A stretch of 19,933 bases of DNA from Prevotellaceae bacterium UBA5903. GTDB lineage: Bacteria > Bacteroidota > Bacteroidia > Bacteroidales > Bacteroidaceae. The position numbers were made by a program, and so were the translations under genes. The notes beneath the pieces are model-generated. The model searched no databases, was not told where the DNA came from, and was given only the letters and a program-made list of their open reading frames with translations. This document shows, piece after piece, positions 1 to 7,596 of this stretch (the stretch's first letter is position 1; each line of letters starts with the position of its first letter). The stretch is taken from NCBI GenBank assembly GCA_002431845.1, contig DJEH01000027.1:272-20204 (forward strand). Direction: 5' to 3'.

Positions 1-347
1 CAATAAGGTTCGATTAAGACGCTACACTGTAGCCGCTTGTGATAGGCTGTAAGGTCTGTTTCAATTCCAATAAGGTTCGATTAAGACACGAAGAAACAGG
101 TCTCACGGTGCGTTTCAGTCAGGTTTCAATTCCAATAAGGTTCGATTAAGACTTTCGGCAAAGAGACTTTCAAGCCAAAGAACATCAGTTTCAATTCCAA
201 TAAGGTTCGATTAAGACCCTCGCAACGACCCCGAATGCCTAACCTATTCCGAAGTTTCAATTCCAATAAGGTTCGATTAAGACTAGAACAAGCAGCACAA
301 AATCTCTTTGCTTCGCTGTTTCAATTCCAATAAGGTTCGATTAAGAC
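1..347 (-). CRISPR. Type I CRISPR array, leader-distal end cut by window
   Basis: Five complete 30-bp direct repeats start at 58, 123, 188, 254 and 318, and the last 20 bases of a sixth lie at 1-20. All visible copies are identical. On the plus strand the repeat starts GTTTCAATTCC and ends CGATTAAGAC. On the minus strand it therefore ends in ATTGAAAC, the common 5' handle of type I-A/I-B/III crRNAs, which argues for transcription on the minus strand, the same direction as the cas genes. Spacers at 21-57, 88-122, 153-187, 218-253 and 284-317 are 37, 35, 35, 36 and 34 bp, a normal range for type I-B. The repeat has no strong internal palindrome, which fits processing by a dedicated Cas6. The array continues beyond the left edge, so total size is unknown. 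None of the spacers matches other sequence in this window by eye. Confidence 0.98.
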
Positions 348-623
348 CCCTTGAATACAAGCTAGAGAAAGATAGCGTTTTCAAGAAGTTTAATATTGCA
401 AAAATAGCAAAAATGGTTTAAAAAAATGTCGATGTACAATACTAAAAAAAAGTAGGGAGAACGACATTACGCTTTTCATATTGAATATCAATGGTTTAGA
501 TTGAATGGTTACTATGACATGTTTGTATATGCTAGCAATGTCATAGACATAGACAACTATGTGTTGGAGGCAACCTACTATGGGATGGACAATATTTTGC
601 ATAGCAAAGTTATAATAGCAAAA
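348..623 (-). promoter_or_regulatory. Probable CRISPR leader between cas2 and the array
   Basis: This non-coding, strongly A+T-rich stretch separates the cas2 stop from the leader-proximal repeat. Because the repeat handle points to minus-strand transcription, this side should hold the leader, with the array promoter and the signals for new spacer insertion. It contains a perfect 9-bp inverted repeat (512-520 with 538-546), three direct copies of AATGGTT (412-418, 490-496, 504-510) and short CATAG/CTATG repeats near 542-561. A short open frame across it has no recognisable protein content. I could not pick a clear TAnnTTTG promoter box on the minus strand. The leader role is inferred from position and handle orientation. 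Confidence 0.65.
512..546. repeat. Perfect 9-bp inverted repeat in the CRISPR leader
   Basis: CTATGACAT (512-520) is matched by its exact reverse complement ATGTCATAG (538-546) across a 17-base loop. Further CATAG (548-552) and CTATG (557-561) follow directly, so the same half-site appears four times in 50 bp. It could be a binding site for a dimeric protein, a bending-protein site used in spacer acquisition, or a weak hairpin in the leader transcript. Confidence 0.7.
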
Positions 624-628
624 TTATA
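601..628. repeat. Two tandem 14-bp units over the cas2 stop
   Basis: ATAGCAAAGTTATA (601-614) is followed directly by ATAGCAAAATTATA (615-628), one mismatch in 14. The second copy overlaps the cas2 stop codon (624-626), so the end of cas2 lies inside a small tandem duplication. Related ATAGCAAAA text also appears near 404-412. Function unknown; it may be slippage in A+T-rich DNA. Confidence 0.7.
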
Positions 629-887
629 AAAAGTTGTCAATATCCATGCGTTCTTTACCTATTATCTGCTTATTCATATTATAATCCATCTTGTTTGTGA
701 ATAGTATGACACTATCTTCTTTTGTGTCGATAAGGAATTTTATTTTTATCGTTAGTTCTTGTAACTTGCTATTTGTTAAATCTCCTTCGAACACAGAATT
801 TTGTATCCAATTTAAATATTGACGGCATAGCTTTAGCATTTTGCCAACGCGTTTTTCACCAATGTCGTAGACTAGAATTATATACAT
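624..887 (-). CDS. cas2: CRISPR-associated endoribonuclease/integration subunit Cas2
   Basis: Cas2 is the small ferredoxin-fold dimer that bridges two Cas1 dimers in the spacer integration complex. The 87-residue product starts MYIILVYDIGEKRVGK, the classic first beta strand ending in the conserved Asp (D8), and has the family's usual length. An open frame extends five codons upstream to a TTG at 902, overlapping cas1. I prefer the ATG at 887 because it gives the canonical N-terminus and starts 8 bases after the cas1 stop. It is the last gene of the cas operon, immediately before the leader and array. The gene is A+T-rich like its neighbours. Confidence 0.95.
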   Translation of the reverse strand: MYIILVYDIGEKRVGKMLKLCRQYLNWIQNSVFEGDLTNSKLQELTIKIKFLIDTKEDSVILFTNKMDYNMNKQIIGKERMDIDNFL

Positions 888-895
888 TATATTAA

Positions 896-1909
896 TTACC
901 AATACATTTTAAAAGGTTTGTATTCTTCTATATCCAATATGTCTTTGAGCAGTTTGTAACATTCAAGCTTTATTAGATGTCGGTAGCTAACGTTACGTCC
1001 TAAGGATCGGTGCTTAAAAGTTTCGGAGTATCGTTCTTCTAAAGCTTTGACAAATATCTTTTTCCCTTTATCATTAAGCAAGCAACGATTTAGTTTGTAG
1101 TCAAAATCTTTTTCGGACAGTGCATGTTTATTGAGCATTTTGAATATGACTCGATCTACGATAATAGGTTTAAAAATCTCTGATATGTCAAGACATAGCG
1201 AATAGCGTCGTTCACCAGGTGTGTGTAAGTAGCTAATTGTAGGATTAAGTTGCGTTTGGTGCACCGCTCTTAAGGTTTCAGCATAACACATCATGTTACC
1301 AAATGAAATTAGTGCATTCACTTCATTTTGCGGTGGTTGCTTAGATCGTCCATTCATTTTAAAATCAGCTAAAATAATGTCGAATGCAGAATAATAAAGT
1401 TGGCGGATATTGCCCTCAATTCCCATAACCTCATCTATAGCCTTGGTTAGAGGTAGCTTGTCGGCAAGTGTTTTAATAGAATTGATAATAGCTTGCAGAT
1501 TTTTACCTCGTCGGTTATAATAGTTAAGGTTCATAGTCATATTCCATGCAGCTCCCTGAATAAATTTACAGGCATATCCCAATCTACGTTTGCTACTATT
1601 GTATGCTTTAACTTGTGCTAATAGAGCCTTGCCAGAAAGCAATCCATCGCGTGGCATAAAACTTCCTGTATAATTTTCATAATAGTCGAAGAAATGTATA
1701 GGTATGTCTTTTTGGCCCAAGAAATTAAAGAGAGCACTATTTGCTTTTAAGCTACCAAAAGCATAAATTTCTGCAACATCTTCAATTGGTATGAAACGAG
1801 ATGGTTGCTTGGCTTCTTTGTTTTCTTCTTCTATTACTGGTGTAAATTTCAGTGTGTTGTCACAGCGTTCAATTATGCCTGGATTAAATATGTAGAAACT
1901 TCTTTTCAT
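896..1909 (-). CDS. cas1: CRISPR-associated endonuclease/integrase Cas1
   Basis: Cas1 is the metal-dependent integrase that inserts new spacers at the leader end of the array together with Cas2. The protein (337 residues from this start) begins MKRSFYIFNPG, typical of I-B Cas1. Catalytic residues are recognisable: Glu165 (in GIEGNIRQLYY), His229 (in ISYLHTPGERR) and Glu244 (in LDISEIFKP). The frame opens further upstream to a TTG at 1933, but the ATG at 1909 forms an ATGA overlap with the cas4 stop. This points to translational coupling and restores the expected N-terminus. It lies between cas4 and cas2, a standard adaptation module. Confidence 0.96.
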   Translation of the reverse strand: MKRSFYIFNPGIIERCDNTLKFTPVIEEENKEAKQPSRFIPIEDVAEIYAFGSLKANSALFNFLGQKDIPIHFFDYYENYTGSFMPRDGLLSGKALLAQVKAYNSSKRRLGYACKFIQGAAWNMTMNLNYYNRRGKNLQAIINSIKTLADKLPLTKAIDEVMGIEGNIRQLYYSAFDIILADFKMNGRSKQPPQNEVNALISFGNMMCYAETLRAVHQTQLNPTISYLHTPGERRYSLCLDISEIFKPIIVDRVIFKMLNKHALSEKDFDYKLNRCLLNDKGKKIFVKALEERYSETFKHRSLGRNVSYRHLIKLECYKLLKDILDIEEYKPFKMYW

Positions 1910-2418
1910 TCTTGGACTTCTTGTATATGACAAAATTCATAATAACTGCAATTCTTACAAATGCTTTTTTTTATGATGGGAGGGCATGCTGTTTGTTGTG
2001 TAATAAGTTCAATATCTTTCTTCATAAGTTGGATATCGTTGCGGTCAACATCTGTGAGAAAAACCTCTTGTGTTTTGCGTAGTGTTGGATATTCTAATAT
2101 ACCCTTAATATGCTCTATGCCGTGTTGCTCAAACACATACATATAGTATTTTAGTTGCCATTCATGTGCTACATCCATTTTGTTAGATTTTTTTATTTCG
2201 TGTATGGTGTTTTTGTGTGTATCAAAGTAATCGACTTTAACACCATCAATTGCAACTTCTTCATAATGCGACCTACGTTGAGGATAACTTGATGCATGTA
2301 CCAACTTGCCTATTTCTACCAACTCGGATTCGTGTTCCATGTTAATACCATTAGCAAAAAGCCAGAGCTTTCGATGGCAAATATGGTAATAATTTAAATG
2401 TGTTCCTGTAATAATCAT
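1906..2418 (-). CDS. cas4: CRISPR-associated exonuclease Cas4
   Basis: Cas4 is a RecB-family iron-sulfur nuclease that trims prespacers and helps select PAM-bearing, correctly oriented spacers. The 170-residue protein shows the whole set of expected features: an N-terminal cysteine (C14 in YYHICHRKLW) and a C-terminal cluster C154, C157 and C163 that together hold the 4Fe-4S cluster; nuclease residues H41, D63, E74 and K76 (in IHEIKKS); and the QxxxY motif Q88-Y92. Length is normal for stand-alone Cas4. Its stop overlaps the cas1 start. Upstream, 63 bases that include a strong hairpin separate it from cas7, so its expression may be set apart from the effector genes. Confidence 0.95.
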   Translation of the reverse strand: MIITGTHLNYYHICHRKLWLFANGINMEHESELVEIGKLVHASSYPQRRSHYEEVAIDGVKVDYFDTHKNTIHEIKKSNKMDVAHEWQLKYYMYVFEQHGIEHIKGILEYPTLRKTQEVFLTDVDRNDIQLMKKDIELITQQTACPPIIKKSICKNCSYYEFCHIQEVQE

Positions 2419-2430
2419 ATTCGAAAGATG

Positions 2431-2469
2431 AAAATCTCATACGCTAATTCAAGTAGCGTATGAGATTTT
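2431..2469 (-). terminator. 16-bp perfect hairpin inside the cas operon
   Basis: AAAATCTCATACGCTA (2431-2446) pairs exactly with 2454-2469 across the 7-base loop ATTCAAG. On either strand the stem opens with AAAA and closes with TTTT, so it could act as a partial or bidirectional intrinsic terminator, or as an RNA stabiliser or processing site. It fills most of the 63-bp gap between cas7 and cas4, while other joints in this operon are between a 4-base overlap and 21 bases apart. Symmetry is directly seen; the attenuating role is inference. Confidence 0.6.
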
Positions 2470-2481
2470 ATTAGATTTGCA

Positions 2482-3549
2482 TTACAACTGGTTTTCGTAG
2501 TCAAAGCTCATCATACGGCCTATTAAGCATTGTTTAGCTTGTTGCAAAGCATCTGCGCTCTCACCTTCTGTAACAACATATCCTGCGCAAGGAAGCGTAA
2601 TAAAGGTTTTAGCTCCTTCTACATTGTCAACAATAGGCTTAGCTTTAGGATGTTCGCCACCGTCATCAACCAATTTAGCACGAATAGCAGCCGCCAAGGT
2701 GTTGGCATTGTCGCTAACGGCAATGGCCAAAGTTTCCATCAAACTGAAGGTACGTGCTTGGTTTGAACTGATATGCCAGTTTATCAGCGCTTCAGCAATG
2801 GCAGGAATAATTTTTTTACGTTCTTCGGCAGGCATGATGAGACATTCGCCAAATACGTTTTTGCCTAAAATCCATCCTTTTGCTCTTAGTTGTTCTAATA
2901 CCTCTGGGCTTACTTCAGGCTCAAGTTTGTTTGCCGATACACAAAAGAGGCGGCGCAAGTCGATGGCAACATCATACACAAATAGGCCTGTTGCACGCGT
3001 ATTGTTGGGGATCCATTTACGCAATAAGCTGCGATCATTCTTGCCAAGTAACTCTTCTATCTGCTCTTCGCTCATCGCTTGCCCATCAGCGTTGCGCACA
3101 ACAACCTTGTGCACATCGGGACGATTAGAGCGGTCAAAAGATGCAGACTCACTTGGTAAGTTTGCTAATAAAGGATGAAGTGGTGTCATGGCAGAAATGC
3201 AAAATGGGCTCCTGCGCTTTAGTGCTCGCCCTTCTTTACCGCCCTTAGGAGTTCTCATCCAACCGCCTAGCAATTGGTCTGTGTAGAGAGGATTACAAAG
3301 TGACATAACTTCGCCTTCTTTAAGTGTATTTTTCTTGTCTACATCGAAGTAAAATTCGATTGGCGCAGGCTCCACGTTAAGCATTTCTGTAATTGTTTCC
3401 ATAATAGAACGCTTAACTTGTTGACCACTAGAATAAGGCATACGTACGCCAAATTGTGGATCATAAAAGTTTTTCTGACCATTTTCAACACAGAAAACAG
3501 TAAAGTTTGCATGCTTCAAACCACGCAAATAGATAAAAGGATTGTCCAT
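2482..3549 (-). CDS. cas7: Cas7 (DevR/Csp1-like), backbone subunit of Cascade
   Basis: Cas7 is the repeated backbone subunit that coats the crRNA spacer in the interference complex. The 355-residue product carries the N-terminal motif SSGQQVKRS (residues 40-48), the Ser-Gly-Gln...Lys-Arg signature of the Cas7/DevR superfamily. It also has a central region with ATGLFVYDVAIDL, typical of the RRM core. A basic stretch follows the motif (GKEGRALKRRSPF). It sits 12 bases downstream of the cas8-like gene and upstream of cas4, the normal position in I-B and I-C loci. The protein resembles what I recall as the Csp1 branch (Porphyromonas-type systems) rather than Csd2 or Csh2. That subfamily assignment is from memory and less sure than Cas7 itself. 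Confidence 0.8.
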   Translation of the reverse strand: MDNPFIYLRGLKHANFTVFCVENGQKNFYDPQFGVRMPYSSGQQVKRSIMETITEMLNVEPAPIEFYFDVDKKNTLKEGEVMSLCNPLYTDQLLGGWMRTPKGGKEGRALKRRSPFCISAMTPLHPLLANLPSESASFDRSNRPDVHKVVVRNADGQAMSEEQIEELLGKNDRSLLRKWIPNNTRATGLFVYDVAIDLRRLFCVSANKLEPEVSPEVLEQLRAKGWILGKNVFGECLIMPAEERKKIIPAIAEALINWHISSNQARTFSLMETLAIAVSDNANTLAAAIRAKLVDDGGEHPKAKPIVDNVEGAKTFITLPCAGYVVTEGESADALQQAKQCLIGRMMSFDYENQL

Positions 3550-3561
3550 AACTGAAAAGAT

Positions 3562-4875
3562 TTAATCGTTAGACATAGCATATAGAAAACGTAGCAAGGT
3601 TAAGAAGTAAGGCACGTTATCATTGGGCATATTGTGGATATCCTTCACAATATCAGTTAGTGCCTTTTTGTCGTTTATTAAGGGCACAATTTCTGTAATG
3701 CAGTTTATAAACTGTTTTTTGTTAGTTGCGCCAAGTACACCATTTACCAAGTTCTTGGGCTTTGTGCTGATTTCTTTAGACTTATCAGTAGAAGCCTCCA
3801 TCAGTAGATGTGCCAATTGTTGGGATTTATCCCATAAAGCATCGTTGTTAAGCATAGCTAATAACCAAGTTTTATATACATTATAACTAATTGTTTGTTC
3901 CTCATCTTTAGCCATTTTAGGCATTGTTCCCTTTGTTATATAGGGTCTAAGTCCCTTAGGTTCCATAGCCTCTACACCTATCACACCTTTTGTACAAGCT
4001 GTACGAAAGCCAAAGGCTGTACCCCAAAGAGTTTCAACTTTGTTTGAATTTGATTTTATATTTGCAAAAAGCTGATGATAAAGCTGCCATGGCTTCCGAA
4101 TTTGATCTAATTCAAAAGGGATGAAACCTATTGTAGTATTAGTTTGTCCAATGCTATAGATAGCCCCCATAAGTTGTTTCGCTTTGTTTTTTTGTGCCAA
4201 TTTTACAAGCACTTCTGTCCAATTTAAAGTTTCGATGCTCAGAACTCCGTCTTTGTTTTGTGTAAAAACATCAAGCCCTTGAAGAGGATTATTCTCGTCA
4301 TACACACGTTCATTATAATAGTGCGACAACCATTTCCCATTCCAAGTGTTTATTTGATTTCCCTTGGCTTTTTGAGTATTATCAAGTATGAGTCTATAAT
4401 ACTTCCATCCTTTAAATAAATCCATCAGAATGCTTTTATCGCAAAACAGAATTGAGAGTCCTCCTTGAACACCTACACCTAATCCATCCCCCAACCAAGA
4501 GAGGAAAACATCCTCTTGCTCTAAGTTTAGGTTCATATCTGTAACTTGTCCAGAAGTGGTAGCTAAAACATCGGCAGATGAAAATCCTCTCGCAATACTC
4601 ATATCAGGCTCACACTCATCAATCTTTGTCATAAGTTTAATAAAACGTTGCCTGCGCTGTTCTGCAGTTTCATAAGTTATGTTTCCCTTTATCATCTTCT
4701 CCCAAGCTAGTTTGGGATTTTCTAATGGCGAATTGCCACCAGTCATCATATATTTGTTATGGTCAAAGAACAAAGGATAGAACTGCTCCACAAAAAAAGT
4801 ACGAGCATCATAGTTTGTTCCATATGTTTCGTTGTATGCTTCAAGAAACATTCGTCCAATTGTAGCTGTTATCAT
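3562..4875 (-). CDS. Probable Cas8-type large subunit (Csp2-like)
   Basis: The 437-residue protein has no motif I can pin down alone. It lies between cas3 and cas7, 3 bases after the cas3 stop, exactly where the large subunit Cas8 is encoded in type I loci. Cas8 proteins recognise the PAM, hold the crRNA 5' handle and recruit Cas3. Visible features are a glycine-rich segment around 129-139 (GDGLGVGVQGG), mixed alpha/beta composition with many aromatic residues, and a C-terminal section from about 340 that looks mostly helical, as expected for a Cas8 C-terminus. It has no signal peptide, no clear membrane segment and no zinc-binding cysteine cluster. It is shorter than many Cas8b/Cas8c proteins. 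The name rests mainly on context. Confidence 0.6.
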   Translation of the reverse strand: MITATIGRMFLEAYNETYGTNYDARTFFVEQFYPLFFDHNKYMMTGGNSPLENPKLAWEKMIKGNITYETAEQRRQRFIKLMTKIDECEPDMSIARGFSSADVLATTSGQVTDMNLNLEQEDVFLSWLGDGLGVGVQGGLSILFCDKSILMDLFKGWKYYRLILDNTQKAKGNQINTWNGKWLSHYYNERVYDENNPLQGLDVFTQNKDGVLSIETLNWTEVLVKLAQKNKAKQLMGAIYSIGQTNTTIGFIPFELDQIRKPWQLYHQLFANIKSNSNKVETLWGTAFGFRTACTKGVIGVEAMEPKGLRPYITKGTMPKMAKDEEQTISYNVYKTWLLAMLNNDALWDKSQQLAHLLMEASTDKSKEISTKPKNLVNGVLGATNKKQFINCITEIVPLINDKKALTDIVKDIHNMPNDNVPYFLTLLRFLYAMSND

Positions 4876-4878
4876 GTT

Positions 4879-7026
4879 TCAAAGTATTTCAAAAGATTGA
4901 TAATTCCCAACTTGGCACATATCAGTACTTAGTCCTAATTCATTATTGTATGCACTATTAGGTACTATAAATAGATGGCTATGCTCAATTGCTATTTGTT
5001 CAAGATTGCGATAGGCAATTGAATGATAGCTCACCGGTATTTCTAGTTTACTCCGTTCCATAGCATTACTATTGCAATATGTTTTCTTATCATTTTCAGT
5101 AATGCAAATAGCAGAGTTTATATCTAAAGTATCAAGCAAAGCCGATTTTGCTTTATTACACAAACATTGTAGCTGCCATTTGCCATCCATAAACGCAGCT
5201 CCACTAAAGTCTATATTCGTAAACTCTATATGGGGATATACCATATCTATCATTCCTTGTACCTCTGTTTCATCAAGAACTTTCCCATTATCGGGTAACA
5301 CTTCAAAAGTTCTTTCTAAAACATCAAGTGTATAAGGTAAAGCTTCTGTTTTATCAGTTGGAGGTGCTAACACGTATATAGGCTTAAAATGACTAATTGA
5401 TTCTAAAGTACGTTTACGATTAACACGGCCAAATCGTTGGATTAAGGCATCGATAGGTGCGCATTCAGTTATCATCAAGTCGAAACTAATATCTAAACTC
5501 ACTTCTACCACTTGCGTAGATACGACAATACATGGTTGTTGTTCCATCGTGTTTAAAGCGTTTATTAGCTCATGTTCTTTTTGTGTGCGATCACTGCGCT
5601 TGAATCGGCTATGTATAAGCATCTTTGCTACTTCGGGATACGTATTTTCTATTTGCTGATATACTTCTTGTGCACGTTTTACTTGGTTACATACTATTAA
5701 TATTTTTTGCTTATTATCAATAGCATCTTTGATAACACCATCAATTTCGTCTTTGCATGGTAGTTTGTATATTTTATGCCTGTTGAAAGTTTTGAGAATT
5801 TTTGCGGGCAAATTAACTTCATACACTTTGTCTTTACCACCGAGTAAAGCCAATATTTTGTTGTATAGCACAGTTGGCATAGTAGCAGTACCAACATGTA
5901 TGCGACAGCCTAATGCTACAAGTATTTCTATAATGCGTAGGACAATGGCTTGAATGGTGTCTGAATAGGTGTGTATTTCATCAAGAATTACATCGCATCC
6001 GCGCAAATCAAGCGCCATTGACTCATACCCCTTAATGCCAAACACCACTGAAGCCATTTGGTGGGGAGTCATAATCTTAACAGAAGCTCCCATCATGCGT
6101 TGCATAATGCGTTCTTCAATTTGCCCATCTTCAAGTTTCAAACTTGATGTGGCATGAAGCAGATATATTTGAGCTTTTGTATTTGCTAAATCGTGTTTTA
6201 TTCGTTCGTACATGGCGTTTATTGATGCTTGGAAGGGTAGCGTATAAAACACGCGTCCTTTGCATCTACGCAATAGAAAATCTGTTTTTCCTGCTCCAGT
6301 AGGAGCTGTTACCAGAGTATGCATTTTTTCGTTTTCTGCAGAAATTTGCGACAATGGATATAGTGAACTGGAACGATTATAAAAACTCAGATCTGGCAAG
6401 ACAAAGAGTTTCTTCGTAGGTATTTGTTCTTCTGTTTCAAGAGCAGAAGCCATATGATCGGCTCCCATTAATAATCCACGCCATGCAGAACAACCAATTC
6501 TTCGTTTAGCACAATATTCTACTACATACTCATAGTTTGCAGTTGCTTCGTCTACAGAGATTGGATGGACGTGCATTCCTAATGTGCCAAGAATATCCAA
6601 TGCAGCATCACTCCATGTTTCAAAGAATTTGATATGTTCGTTAAAGCATTCCTCGTTATAGTCATCTAAGTCTACAATGCCTTTTTTACCAATATCGTTC
6701 ATTACAGATTTATGATGAGCGATAACCATGTCTATTACTGCATCACGGCGTGATTCTGCAATTAGCGAAATAAAAAGAATTGAGGCTATTTCATGGCGGA
6801 AAACAAATCCAGGTTTGCGTATAAATGTTTTTGCTAGTGCCTTTTGAAACACAGGGCTTGCTTTTCCTATATCATGAAGCCATGCACCTTCTATGGCAGT
6901 TTGTTTGTCAAGCCCCAAGTGCTCGGCCATAACAGCAGCAACCTCTGCCACGTTCTTAAGGTGTTGAAAAAGCGTTACGTGCCCATGTTGCTCGCTTTTT
7001 GCTAATATTTCGGGGTGTTCTGACAT
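4879..7026 (-). CDS. cas3: CRISPR-associated helicase/nuclease Cas3 (HD domain fused)
   Basis: Cas3 unwinds and degrades target DNA after Cascade binding. The 715-residue protein starts with an HD nuclease domain: H22, the pair H51-D52 in WLHDIGKASPVF, H78 (FRHE) and H104-H105 (IAHHKS) are the expected metal ligands. A superfamily 2 helicase follows: Walker A APTGAGKT (241-248), Walker B with DEIH (349-352), motif III GTAT (379-382), motif V VVSTQVVEVSLDIS (501-514) and motif VI QRFGRVNR (530-537). All catalytic motifs look intact, so interference should be functional. It begins 3 bases after the cas5 stop and ends 3 bases before the cas8-like start. Being placed between cas5 and cas8 rather than at the front of the operon is slightly unusual. 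Confidence 0.96.
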   Translation of the reverse strand: MSEHPEILAKSEQHGHVTLFQHLKNVAEVAAVMAEHLGLDKQTAIEGAWLHDIGKASPVFQKALAKTFIRKPGFVFRHEIASILFISLIAESRRDAVIDMVIAHHKSVMNDIGKKGIVDLDDYNEECFNEHIKFFETWSDAALDILGTLGMHVHPISVDEATANYEYVVEYCAKRRIGCSAWRGLLMGADHMASALETEEQIPTKKLFVLPDLSFYNRSSSLYPLSQISAENEKMHTLVTAPTGAGKTDFLLRRCKGRVFYTLPFQASINAMYERIKHDLANTKAQIYLLHATSSLKLEDGQIEERIMQRMMGASVKIMTPHQMASVVFGIKGYESMALDLRGCDVILDEIHTYSDTIQAIVLRIIEILVALGCRIHVGTATMPTVLYNKILALLGGKDKVYEVNLPAKILKTFNRHKIYKLPCKDEIDGVIKDAIDNKQKILIVCNQVKRAQEVYQQIENTYPEVAKMLIHSRFKRSDRTQKEHELINALNTMEQQPCIVVSTQVVEVSLDISFDLMITECAPIDALIQRFGRVNRKRTLESISHFKPIYVLAPPTDKTEALPYTLDVLERTFEVLPDNGKVLDETEVQGMIDMVYPHIEFTNIDFSGAAFMDGKWQLQCLCNKAKSALLDTLDINSAICITENDKKTYCNSNAMERSKLEIPVSYHSIAYRNLEQIAIEHSHLFIVPNSAYNNELGLSTDMCQVGNYQSFEIL

Positions 7027-7029
7027 ATT

Positions 7030-7575
7030 TTACAAACTTTGTCCGTTATACTCAAGCCAACCTTTCATTGGGTTGCAATTAGCAAAGCGGTTAAAACCTA
7101 CCATAAACGATTGCGGAGAATCGCCCAATCTGAGTTCAAATCCAGGCAATTGATTGAAGCCTTCTTCAGCCAATTCTTCTACCAATGGTTGTGGCAACAA
7201 AATATCTTCATTGCGGCACAAACAAATGTGTTGCACTTTAGCTCGTTCTGCATCTTTGGCTGTGAGAAAAGCTAGTTTCAGTGTAGGGTTTAGCAATACG
7301 TTGCGTTTAATAACCGAGCGTTCTCGCAGCCCTTGTTTATTAAGTCCACGTGATTGGGTAACCTCTTGCTGCGGGTCCATTGATTGGTAAGTGAGTTTGT
7401 GCCTTGCTATATGCTTAATGCCACTTTCAGCCAACGTTTCTGGAAAAAGCTTCTTTTCTATTCCCTCAATAATTGATGGGGTAAGAAATTGTTGGCTAAA
7501 TGTTTCACCATCGCGCACAGCCGTCCAGGGTTTTATAAAAGCAAACTTTCCTGTATAGGTAACTACGTAATACAT
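7030..7575 (-). CDS. cas5: Cas5, Cascade subunit with I-C-like features
   Basis: Cas5 is the RAMP protein that caps the crRNA 5' handle. In type I-C it is also the crRNA-processing nuclease. The 181-residue protein has an N-terminal strand followed by FAFIKPWTAVRDGETFSQ and then FLTPSIIEGIEKKLFP (residues about 30-45), which matches the P-T-P-S-x-x-G-I helix start of Cas5. It also has a central RSVIKRNVLLNP resembling the I-R-R-N-E-V motif of I-C Cas5d. It lies 21 bases after cas6 and 3 bases before cas3. Since a separate cas6 is present, this Cas5 is probably a structural subunit rather than the processing enzyme. It is shorter than many Cas5d proteins. Confidence 0.75.
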   Translation of the reverse strand: MYYVVTYTGKFAFIKPWTAVRDGETFSQQFLTPSIIEGIEKKLFPETLAESGIKHIARHKLTYQSMDPQQEVTQSRGLNKQGLRERSVIKRNVLLNPTLKLAFLTAKDAERAKVQHICLCRNEDILLPQPLVEELAEEGFNQLPGFELRLGDSPQSFMVGFNRFANCNPMKGWLEYNGQSL

Positions 7576-7596
7576 AAGCTTAAATTTATTTCTTTG

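Noticed and set aside
21..33. GCTACACTGTAGC palindrome inside the first visible spacer
   Set aside because: A 6-bp inverted repeat in a 37-bp spacer can arise by chance and probably just reflects the invader's sequence.
377..400. A GTTTTCAAG... stretch that could be a degenerate final CRISPR repeat
   Set aside because: Only the first 8 or so bases resemble the repeat, the preceding spacer would be only 29 bp, and this side is the leader side by handle orientation, where repeats are expected to be perfect.
390..602. A 70-codon open frame on the minus strand between cas2 and the array
   Set aside because: Low-complexity hydrophobic translation with no family resemblance, lying in the leader and over the inverted repeat; most likely non-coding.
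896..1933. Longer cas1 (from 1933), cas2 (from 902) and AlaX (from 12531) frames beginning at TTG
   Set aside because: In each case a nearby in-frame ATG gives the family's normal N-terminus and sensible spacing to the upstream gene, including an ATGA overlap for cas4-cas1.
2624..3178. 184-codon plus-strand open frame opposite cas7
   Set aside because: It mirrors the codons of a well-supported cas7 gene and its translation has no recognisable domain.
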